This document shows, piece by piece, positions 57,079-64,000 of a stretch of 64,000 bases of DNA. This stretch comes from Deinococcus aerolatus (GTDB lineage: Bacteria; Deinococcota; Deinococci; Deinococcales; Deinococcaceae): the NCBI RefSeq assembly GCF_014647055.1, contig NZ_BMOL01000004.1, positions 62,001 through 126,000 on the forward strand, in the 5' to 3' direction. The position numbers and the translations under genes are program-made. How positions within the stretch are numbered: the first letter of the stretch is position 1; each line of letters opens with the position of its first letter. The notes under the pieces were generated by a model. That model saw only the letters and a program-made list of their open reading frames with translations. It was not told the origin of the DNA and did not search any database.

Positions 57079-60012
57079 ATGACCCCCAGAACTGCCCGGA
57101 AACCTGACCGTTCAACCGTCCTATCTGTGCCCACCACCCACCGCCCACCGCCCGCACCCCGCCTGACCCCCACCCGCTTCGGCCTCGCCTTTCTGCTGCT
57201 GGTCACGCTGACCCTGGTGGGCTGCATCAACTACGGCCTGAGCCTGGGCTACGGCCTGACCTTCCTGCTGGGCGGCGTGTGGGTCATGGCCTCCACCGGG
57301 GTGGGCCGCGCGGCGCGGCAGGTGCGGCTTGTTCTGACGGCGCCCGCCGGGGCCACGGCCGGGGGCGAGGCGCTGTTCACGCTGTCGGTCACGGCGACGG
57401 TGGCCGGGGCGGTGACGCTGCGTTTGAACAGCAGCGCGGGCGACACCCGCACCGTGACCCTGCGCGTGGCGGCGGGCGAGGTCCGCACGCTGACCGTGCC
57501 GGTTCCTGCCCGGACGCGCGGCCCGCTGACGCTGACGCCGCGCGGGGCCGCCGCGCTGGATGTCCTGGGTCTGTGGGCCGCCGGCCTGACCCCGCCCGCC
57601 CCAGTCACGGTGAACGTGGCCCCGGCCCCCGAAACCGGAGCGCCGCCCGTGCCCCTGCGGACCCTGCCGGGAGCGGGCGACGGCCAGACCCGCACGCGTG
57701 GCGACGAGGAATTCGCCGGTTTGCGCCCCTACACTCCTGGCGACTCGCCCCGGCAGATTTCCTGGCGGCATGTGGCCCGCACCGGAGAGTTGCTGACCCG
57801 CGAAACCGACGCCGCGCAGGGCCGGGTGCGCGTGCTGGAGTGGGGGGACACCTCCGCCACACCGCCGGGCGATACGGAGGCCCGGCTGTCCCGGCTGGCG
57901 GCCTGGGTGCGGGAACTGGACCGCCTGGGCCTGGCCTTCGCGCTGAAGCTGCCCGGCGCGGCGCTGGCCGCAGGCAGCGGTGAGGGCCAGCGGCTGGCCG
58001 CCCTGGCCCTGCTGGCGGGGGTGACGCCCCTCCCGCCGGGTTCACCCCCGTCCCGGAGCAGGATGCGGGCCACCACCGACGCGAACGCGCTGCGGGCCAC
58101 GTTGCTGGCGCTGGCCTTTACCCTCGCGCCGGGGGTGCTGTGGCAGCCGCTGTGGGCCTCGGCGCTGGTGGCGGGGCTGCTGGCGTACGGTGCCGTTCGC
58201 ACGCGCCGGCCGCTGCCCGCAGTTCCCACCTGGGTGCTGGGCGGGATGGCCGGGCTGGCGGCGGTGGGCCTGAACGCCACCTACGGCACGCTGCTGGGCC
58301 GCGACGCAGGGACGGCGCTGCTGGCGCTGCTGGTGGCCCTCAAGACGGCCGAAAGCCACGGGCGGCGCGACGGTCAGCTACTGGTGTTGCTGGGACTGTT
58401 CGTTGCCAGCACCCACTTCTTTCATGGTCAGGGACCGCTGACGGCCCTGCACACCATTCTCAGCGCCGCGCTGCTGCTGGCCGCCGCCTCACGCTGGACC
58501 GCCCCAACCAGAACTGGGCCGGTGCGCCCGGACCAGGAAGCAGAGGCGGACCTGCCCGCTGCCCTGATCCGCAGCGGGCGCCTTCTGGCCCTGGCCGCGC
58601 CGCTGGCGCTGACGCTGTTCGTGCTGTTCCCGCGCCCGGAGAGCCCGCTGTGGCAGGTGCCGGTCCAGGGCGGGGCAAGTACGGGATTGTCGGATGAGAT
58701 TCGCGCCGGAGAGTACAGCAATCTGGCCCAGAACCGCGCCGTGGCCTTTCGCGCCGATTTCACGGGTCCGCTGCCTGCCCCGGATCAGCGCTACTGGCGC
58801 GGTCCGGTCTACGAGGCCTACGACGGCCAGGCCTGGAAACAGGTGCGGATCGGCGGCAGGTCGCCCAGCATCGAACCGCTGGCCAGTGCCCCGGCCTGGA
58901 ATTACACCCTGACCCTAGAGGCGTCCGGGAATCCCTGGCTGCTGGCGCTGGACACCCCATTGACGCTCCCCCAGCGCACCGTGCTGACCACCGCGTTCCA
59001 GGCCGTGACCTTTCGCCCCGTCAGTGCCCGCCGCCGGGTGACCCTGGAAAGCCGCCCGGCGCGCCTGGGCGTCAGCGAGAACCCGGACCGGTTGCAATTT
59101 AACCTGTCGCTTCCCGCTGGGCAGAGTCCGCGGGCCGCTGCGCTGGGTGCGGGCTGGAGCCAGCTTCCGCCCCAGGGACGGATTGAAGCAGGCCTGGACT
59201 ATCTGCGCCGGGGCGGCTTTGCCTACACCCTCTCGCCGCCGCTGCTGCCCGCGCAGGACCGGGTGGACGCCTTTCTCTTTGGCACCCGGCAGGGCTTTTG
59301 CGAACACTACGCGCAGTCCTTTGTGTTCCTGATGCGCGCCGCCGGACTGCCTGCCCGCATCGTCGGCGGCTACCTGGGCGGCGAGCAGAACCCCGATGGC
59401 GGCTACCTGATTGTGCGCCAGCAGGACGCCCATGCCTGGGCCGAGGTCTGGGTGCAGGGGCAGGGGTGGCAGCGCGTGGACCCCACCGCCGTGGTGGCCC
59501 CCGCCCGCGTGAATGCCGGGCTGTCCACCGCCTTGACGCAGCCGCAGGCCGCCGTTGCCGCCAGCCCCACCGGGCTGGGCCGCTTTGGCCTGCGCCTGGA
59601 CGCGCTGCAAAACCGCTGGAACGATCTGGTGGTGGGCTACGACGGGGACCGGCAGCAGGCCCTGCTGGCCCGCATGGGGCTGGGCAGCGTCGGCTCAGCC
59701 CCGTATCTGGTGGTGGGGGCGCTGCTCGCCGTGCTGGCACTGCTGCCCGCGCTGTGGTGGCTGCGGCGGCAGGCCCGCCCACGCGACCCCGCCGCCCGCG
59801 CCCTGCATAGCCTGACCGTGCGCCTGCGGCTGCCGCGCGAGCCGGGCGAGACGCCCAGCGCTTACGCCGCCCGCGCCGCCCAGGCCCACCCCCACCTGAC
59901 TCCCGCACTGGACGAGGTGGTGCGGGCCTACCACGCCGCCCGCTACGCACCCGGCGAGTCCACGGAAGCGCTCAAAGCGCTGGCCGCAGCGCTGCGCGAA
60001 GTCCGGCGCTAA
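57079..60012 (+). CDS. Fused DUF58 and transglutaminase-like (TgpA) membrane protein
   Basis: 977 residues. Residues about 35-75 hold two membrane helices, and 90-320 a DUF58 domain (GLRPYTPGDSPRQISWRHVARTGELLTRE). A TgpA-type unit follows: several helices (about 335-530), a periplasmic transglutaminase core with the Cys in GTRQGFCEHYAQSFVFLMRAAG, His in QQDAHAWAEVWV and Asp in RVDPTAVV, and a last helix near 880. In most bacteria DUF58 and TgpA are separate genes after moxR. The start is uncertain: ATG at 57079 has no clear signal, and a TTG at 57022 follows a GAGGGGGG run. A cell-envelope role is inferred. Confidence 0.85.
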   Translation: MTPRTARKPDRSTVLSVPTTHRPPPAPRLTPTRFGLAFLLLVTLTLVGCINYGLSLGYGLTFLLGGVWVMASTGVGRAARQVRLVLTAPAGATAGGEALFTLSVTATVAGAVTLRLNSSAGDTRTVTLRVAAGEVRTLTVPVPARTRGPLTLTPRGAAALDVLGLWAAGLTPPAPVTVNVAPAPETGAPPVPLRTLPGAGDGQTRTRGDEEFAGLRPYTPGDSPRQISWRHVARTGELLTRETDAAQGRVRVLEWGDTSATPPGDTEARLSRLAAWVRELDRLGLAFALKLPGAALAAGSGEGQRLAALALLAGVTPLPPGSPPSRSRMRATTDANALRATLLALAFTLAPGVLWQPLWASALVAGLLAYGAVRTRRPLPAVPTWVLGGMAGLAAVGLNATYGTLLGRDAGTALLALLVALKTAESHGRRDGQLLVLLGLFVASTHFFHGQGPLTALHTILSAALLLAAASRWTAPTRTGPVRPDQEAEADLPAALIRSGRLLALAAPLALTLFVLFPRPESPLWQVPVQGGASTGLSDEIRAGEYSNLAQNRAVAFRADFTGPLPAPDQRYWRGPVYEAYDGQAWKQVRIGGRSPSIEPLASAPAWNYTLTLEASGNPWLLALDTPLTLPQRTVLTTAFQAVTFRPVSARRRVTLESRPARLGVSENPDRLQFNLSLPAGQSPRAAALGAGWSQLPPQGRIEAGLDYLRRGGFAYTLSPPLLPAQDRVDAFLFGTRQGFCEHYAQSFVFLMRAAGLPARIVGGYLGGEQNPDGGYLIVRQQDAHAWAEVWVQGQGWQRVDPTAVVAPARVNAGLSTALTQPQAAVAASPTGLGRFGLRLDALQNRWNDLVVGYDGDRQQALLARMGLGSVGSAPYLVVGALLAVLALLPALWWLRRQARPRDPAARALHSLTVRLRLPREPGETPSAYAARAAQAHPHLTPALDEVVRAYHAARYAPGESTEALKALAAALREVRR

Positions 60013-60390
60013 CGGCACCTCACCAACCCACCCGGTCCATCACAGGAACGCCTGTGCTGGGGGCAGCTGGCATGGCAGATGCAGAGGGCCACGGCAGGAA
60101 GCGTGCGCCCGGCTGGGAGGCACTGTGATCCCCGTGGCCGGAATGTTGGCCCGGCGTGGCTGGACTCTGGCCTGATACGCCGGGCAGCTAATTACGCAAC
60201 ATGCAGAAAAACACCGAACGTTGCCCCATCGCTTAGTCGGGTTGACGTTGGCTCTTCAACCGCAATTCGCCGGAGTGCGCTGAGCCCCGGAACCGGGCGG
60301 GCAGTCAGGGGAAGTTGGGCTGGGCATCCAGCTACATCCAGATCGAGCGCCGCCCCGTCTTTTCGCAGCGGCCCAATGCAGATCAGCGGC
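60013..60390. other. Intergenic region without recognised gene
   Basis: 378 bp after the DUF58-TgpA gene and before the convergent GGDEF gene. No ORF, RNA or terminator is convincing. The right edge carries an 18-bp tandem repeat that runs into the GGDEF stop codon. Confidence 0.4.
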
Positions 60391-60402
60391 TCAATGCAGA
60401 TG
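60367..60402. repeat. 18-bp tandem duplication at the 3' end of the GGDEF gene
   Basis: AGCGGCCCAATGCAGATC (60367-60384) is followed by AGCGGCTCAATGCAGATG (60385-60402), two mismatches. The second copy contains the stop codon and last codons of the GGDEF gene, so a slippage event may have set or altered its C-terminus. Confidence 0.6.
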
Positions 60403-61923
60403 CAGCCCGGCACCCTGCTGCCGCACCGCCCGCCGCCGGCGCTTGACCGCCACCATGCGTTCGTGGGCCAGCCTCAGCAGCGCCTCGCCCACGCCCTCGC
60501 TGCTGTGAGTGATGCCCACGCTGACGCCCTGCAGCGGCGCCACCTGACGGGCGGCCAGCACCGCCGTGTCCACTGCGTCATGTACCGACTCCTCGTCCAT
60601 GTCCTCCATCACCACGAACCTGTCGCCGCCCAGCCGGTAGACCTCGCCGGACTGGCCCAGCTCCACCTTCAGGGTGCGGGCGAACACCTGCAGCAGCTTG
60701 TCGCCCTGGGCCGGGCCCTCCTGATCGTTCAGTGCTTTCAGGCCGTCCAGATCCAGCAGCGCCAGAAGATAGGGACGGCCGTCCAGATGGCGCTGGATCA
60801 GGTCCTGGTACACGGCGCGGCGGTTCAGAATGCCGGTCAGCGCGTCTGTGCGGGCCTCCTGGTGGGCCAGCTCGGCTTCCAGCCGCCGGTCCAGGGCGCT
60901 GCGCAGGCTGCGGCCCGTCGCCTCCAGCAGCGCCTGATCACTGCCCCGCCAGCGCATCACCGGGTTGTCGTTCAGCCGCATGGCCATCAGCACCGAGGTC
61001 GCCCCGCTGCGCGTGCCCAGGGGCACCCAGGCGGTCTGCTGGACCCCGGCGGCCACCACCGCGCCCAGCGCGCCGGGAAAGCCCGGGTAGTCGTCGAGGT
61101 ACAGGGGCCGGGTCAGGTCGTTCAGGGTGGTCGTGACCGAGTTGGAGCAGTCGGGCAGATGACCGGACAGGGGCTGCGCGGCCGGGGGCACCCGTGCGGA
61201 CTCGCACGCCGCCTCCACCCGCAACTCCTCGCCCTCGCAGACCAGCAGCGCAATCGAGTCGGCGTTCAGAACGTCGCCCAGCAGGTCCCAGGCCCCCAGG
61301 GTCATGTCCTCCGGGGACAGGTCCTGGTCCATCAGCCTCGTGATGCCCTCCAGCACCCAGGTCTGGTCCAGTCCACGTTGCAGCTCGGCGCTGCGGCGCT
61401 GCTGGGCGTCGTGGCCGCGGTGCAGGGCGCAGGTGTGGGCGCGCAGTTCCAGTTCGTCCACCACCAGCGCGGCCAGGGCCTGCAGGTCCTGCAGGTTCTC
61501 CTGGGTCAGCGGGCGGGGCTGGTGGTCCGTGACGCACAGCGTCCCGATGCGGTGCCCTGCCGGGGAGACCAGGGATGCCCCCGCATACATATGGATGTGT
61601 GGTTCACCCACGACCCCCGGGTACTGGGCGAAGCGTGGATCGGCATGCGCGTCCTCCACGACCAGCGGCTCCGCCTGCAGGATGGTCCAGGCACAGATGG
61701 AGGCGTGGCGCGGCGTGGTGATGCCCCCCGGACCGTGGGTGGATTTGGTCCACTGCCGGGACTGGTCCACGAGGTTGATGCTGGCCACCGGAGTGCCCAG
61801 CAGGCGGGCGGCCAGCCGGGTGATGCGGTCAAAGGCAGCCTCGGCAGGCGTGTCGATAATCTCGTACTGCGCCAGGGTCAGCAGGCGGGCGTACTCGTCG
61901 GACGGAAGAGGAGCGCCGGTCAT
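60391..61923 (-). CDS. GAF-GAF-GGDEF protein with degenerate GGDRF active site
   Basis: 510 residues, cytoplasmic. The first GAF domain (about 10-165; RHASICAWTILQ, GTLCVTDHQPR) resembles light or small-molecule sensors. A second GAF-like domain spans about 185-335, and a GGDEF domain about 345-500. The signature loop reads RLGGDRFVVM, so Arg replaces the usual Glu; the metal Asp (LLDLDGLKALND) is kept. It may be a weak diguanylate cyclase or a GTP/c-di-GMP sensor. No EAL domain and no clear I-site RxxD is seen before the loop. The ATG at 61923 lacks a clear leader signal. Confidence 0.85.
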   Translation of the reverse strand: MTGAPLPSDEYARLLTLAQYEIIDTPAEAAFDRITRLAARLLGTPVASINLVDQSRQWTKSTHGPGGITTPRHASICAWTILQAEPLVVEDAHADPRFAQYPGVVGEPHIHMYAGASLVSPAGHRIGTLCVTDHQPRPLTQENLQDLQALAALVVDELELRAHTCALHRGHDAQQRRSAELQRGLDQTWVLEGITRLMDQDLSPEDMTLGAWDLLGDVLNADSIALLVCEGEELRVEAACESARVPPAAQPLSGHLPDCSNSVTTTLNDLTRPLYLDDYPGFPGALGAVVAAGVQQTAWVPLGTRSGATSVLMAMRLNDNPVMRWRGSDQALLEATGRSLRSALDRRLEAELAHQEARTDALTGILNRRAVYQDLIQRHLDGRPYLLALLDLDGLKALNDQEGPAQGDKLLQVFARTLKVELGQSGEVYRLGGDRFVVMEDMDEESVHDAVDTAVLAARQVAPLQGVSVGITHSSEGVGEALLRLAHERMVAVKRRRRAVRQQGAGLHLH

Positions 61924-62057
61924 AGGGCGCAGCCTGTCAGCACTGCTCTTGCGAAGCTCTGACAGGCCCCACTCATGAGGGACAGTGGGGCAGGCTGCTT
62001 GGCGCTGCAACACACGATCTGTCGATTCTTAGCTCACTTATGTCTCCGGCACAAAAC

Positions 62058-62085
62058 AAAAAAGCCCCGTACGGGACGGGGTTTT
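62058..62085. terminator. Terminator after tRNA-Met
   Basis: CCCCGT (62065-62070) pairs with ACGGGG (62076-62081). Six T residues follow on the minus strand (62058-62063), and four on the plus strand, so it can work in both directions. Confidence 0.85.
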
Positions 62086-62092
62086 CTATCGT

Positions 62093-62169
<77 letters not shown>

Positions 62170-62194
62170 TGGAGATGATCAGGACAACCTGAAG

Positions 62195-62227
62195 AAAAAA
62201 GCAGCCCCGCACGGTGGCGGGGGCTTT
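62195..62227. terminator. Hairpin between tRNA-Ala and tRNA-Met
   Basis: GCCCCGC (62204-62210) pairs with the GCGGGG run at 62217-62223. It is flanked by an A-run (62195-62200) on one side and TTTTT on the other, so it could terminate either strand. Each tRNA is then probably its own transcript. Confidence 0.75.
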
Positions 62228-62231
62228 TTGA

Positions 62232-62307
<76 letters not shown>

Positions 62308-62365
62308 TCTTTTGTTGCTTGCCTCTTTCAAGGCTCAGCCAGATTAACAGCGCTTTCCCAGGTTG

Positions 62366-63070
62366 TCAACGGGTCTGGTCTTCCAGGTGCCCGGCAGGGT
62401 GGGCCGACGTCACCTGATGCGCCGCGAGATTCACGTAGCCCTCAATCAGATGGATGATCACCGGGTTGTGGGTATGGACCCCGTGCGCCTGCCCCACGCC
62501 GTCCTCAGCGATGAAGTGGGCGATCAGTGCCGCCTCGCCGTCGCGGGTCAGCAGGAAGGCGTGCTGGCCCACCGCCGCAATGCTGGGCAGGCCCGCCAGA
62601 TGGGTGCGGTGCAGCTCCACGCCGCGCGGGGCCAGACGTTCCAGGTCCGCCGCAAAGCTGGGTTCTCCGGCCATGAACAGGCTGCGCCGGGCGTTCAGGG
62701 TCAGGTCCTCGCACAGGCTGCGGATGGCGGCCTCGCCGTACAGGTGGTACACCGCTTCCGGCGCTGGGTCGGGGGCCAGACGCGAGAGGTCGCGGTCCAG
62801 CGCGCCCAGCCGGTCGTCGAAGCTGCGCCGCGCTCGCGCCAGGTACTCGCGGGCGCTGAGCGGGGCGTATTCCAGCGGATTCTGACCCACCTTGGCGGCC
62901 AGCCCCCGGCCCTCCAGACGCTCCAGGGTCTCGTAGATCTTGGGACGGGGAATCCCGGCCTGCCGCGCCACGCGGGCCGGCACGGCGCGGCCCAGCGCCA
63001 GCAGGGCGGTATACGCGCGGGCCTCGTACTCGGTGAGGCCCAGCGCTTGCAGGTGAATCACGGCGCTCAT
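62366..63070 (-). CDS. TrmB-family transcriptional regulator
   Basis: 234 residues. The N-terminal winged helix (LGLTEYEARAYTALLALGRAVPARVARQ, then IPRPKIYETLERLEGRGL) is the TrmB type. A short coiled coil and a C-terminal effector domain with phospholipase-D-like spacing follow. In archaea and Thermococcus relatives it controls sugar uptake; here no transporter is adjacent. TATGCT (63080-63085, minus strand) lies 9 nt before the ATG. Confidence 0.88.
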   Translation of the reverse strand: MSAVIHLQALGLTEYEARAYTALLALGRAVPARVARQAGIPRPKIYETLERLEGRGLAAKVGQNPLEYAPLSAREYLARARRSFDDRLGALDRDLSRLAPDPAPEAVYHLYGEAAIRSLCEDLTLNARRSLFMAGEPSFAADLERLAPRGVELHRTHLAGLPSIAAVGQHAFLLTRDGEAALIAHFIAEDGVGQAHGVHTHNPVIIHLIEGYVNLAAHQVTSAHPAGHLEDQTR

Positions 63071-63100
63071 CTGCCGGTCAGCATACGGGAAAAGCGGCCT

Positions 63101-64000
63101 TCACGCATGTTTGCGCAGCAGAATGCTCTTGAGATACAGACTTTCGGGCACGCTCAGCAGGTGCGGGTGGTCGGCGGGCTGGTACGTCACGGCCACCACC
63201 TCGGCGTCGCAGTCGGCCTCGGCGGCGGCCACGCGGGCGGCGTCCAGCAGATCGTCCACCCGAATGTAGTGGGCACAGGTGCTGATCATCAGGTGGCCGC
63301 CGCTGACCAGCATCCGCAGCGTGTGGGCCGCGCCGTCGGTGAAGATGCGCTTGGCCCGCGGCACGTCGTCGCGGCGCTTGGCCAGGGTGGGCGGATCCAG
63401 CACGGCGGCCCCGAAGCTGCGCTTCTCGCGCTCCAGCGCGGCCAGCACCTCCAGCGCGTCGCCCCAGCGCACGCCCACGTTGCTGTTCACGCCGTTGCCC
63501 CGCGCGGCCCCTTCCAGCGCGGCCAGGGCCACCTGGTCCTTGTCCACCCCCACGCTTTTTGCACCTGCCTTGGCCGCGTGCAGGCTGAAGCCACCGGTGT
63601 ACGAGTACACGTCCAGAAAGCCCTGGCCGGGCTGCACCAGCGAGCGCATCAGGCGGCGGTTGTCGCGCTGGTCCAGAAAGAAGCCGGTCTTCTGGGCGTC
63701 CATCGGCGCAAAGTGCAGGCTCAGGTCGTCCTCATGGAACTCGACGCGCTCCGGCACCTCGCCCCACAGCGGCCCGGCCACCATGCCCAGCCCCTCGCGG
63801 CGGCGCTCACCGGTATCGCTGCGCTCGTAGGCGCTGGCGGCCCCGGTCACCTCGCGCAGCGCTTTCAGGATCAGGTCCCGGTGCCGCTCAGTCCCGGCGT
63901 TGCGAAGCTGCACGGCCAGCACGTCCCCGAACTGATCGGCCACCACGCCCGGCAGCCCATCGGCCTCGGCGTAGACGGCCCGCACGGCGTCGGTGTTCAG
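63101..64000 (-). CDS. Class I SAM-dependent rRNA methyltransferase, RlmI-like (5' end missing)
   Basis: The frame runs off the end of the window, so the N-terminal PUA domain is lost; 299 residues remain. The insert (RAVYAEADGLPGVVADQFG), [15 protein letters not shown], the SAM motif DVYSYTGGFSLHAAKAG and the catalytic AAVLDPPTLAK are intact. It is a paralogue of the gene at 8204 in this window, with clear differences, so the two probably modify different rRNA positions. It is followed by the TrmB gene in the same direction. Confidence 0.88.
   Translation of the reverse strand: MNTDAVRAVYAEADGLPGVVADQFGDVLAVQLRNAGTERHRDLILKALREVTGAASAYERSDTGERRREGLGMVAGPLWGEVPERVEFHEDDLSLHFAPMDAQKTGFFLDQRDNRRLMRSLVQPGQGFLDVYSYTGGFSLHAAKAGAKSVGVDKDQVALAALEGAARGNGVNSNVGVRWGDALEVLAALEREKRSFGAAVLDPPTLAKRRDDVPRAKRIFTDGAAHTLRMLVSGGHLMISTCAHYIRVDDLLDAARVAAAEADCDAEVVAVTYQPADHPHLLSVPESLYLKSILLRKHA

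Overview
The window looks like chromosomal DNA from a Deinococcus-type bacterium. The evidence is very high GC, a caa3-type cytochrome oxidase with subunits I and III fused, futalosine-route menaquinone synthesis (mqnB), a minimal TatA/TatC pair, and above all the promoter layout. More than twenty genes have a TANNNT -10 hexamer only 5-10 nt before the start codon, so their mRNAs are probably leaderless. The RNase P RNA gives an internal calibration: its 5' end (start of helix P1) lies 6 nt after its own -10 box. Genus-level placement is an inference; species cannot be told from this window.

Layout. 1-4949: D-hydroxyproline dehydrogenase subunits, a DapA-family deaminase and an ALDH, together a trans-4-hydroxyproline catabolic operon cut at its 5' end. 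5080-12485: alpha-amylase, TipA-type MerR regulator, an orphan amino-acid ABC permease, an RlmI-like methyltransferase, cysS behind an attenuator, and an MFS exporter. 12651-20496: a small conserved ORF, then the cytochrome oxidase block (DUF420, ctaA, ctaB, ctaC, fused ctaDE, SCO). 20557-22790: rnpB, a paired SMR efflux system with a divergent TetR regulator and a palindromic operator, and DUF423. 23024-26386: the division cluster mraZ-rsmH-ftsL-ftsI with a textbook MraZ operator. 26896-37479: 3D-domain protein, ABC permease, ggt, acnA, Uma2, lgt, tatC-tatA. 37676-45009: SDR, mqnB, small ORFs, tdh, trpS behind an attenuator, pcp, ABM, mutM, pdxH. 45097-47706: secA. 48235-51004: a scar with a decayed MOSC gene, a dead IS630 copy and an orphan membrane protein. 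51276-64000: lepA, fructosamine kinase, VOC epimerase, VanZ, MoxR plus a DUF58-transglutaminase fusion, a GGDEF protein, tRNA-Met, tRNA-Ala, a TrmB regulator and a second RlmI-like methyltransferase cut by the window end.

Most interesting system. Both aminoacyl-tRNA synthetase genes in the window are preceded by a tiny leaderless ORF rich in the cognate amino acid, then a rho-independent terminator, then the real ribosome binding site. The cysS leader is [10 protein letters not shown] (Cys-Cys). The trpS leader is MTFQQAQTQAWWPGS (Trp-Trp). The trpS leader also shows the full 1:2, 2:3, 3:4 alternative pairing expected of ribosome-mediated attenuation, and both terminators share the same 7-bp stem followed by CTTTTT. 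This suggests a leaderless, leader-peptide attenuation module controlling synthetase genes. Other observations worth checking are an internal tipAS start, the DUF58-TgpA fusion, and the rnpB/SMR 3' overlap.
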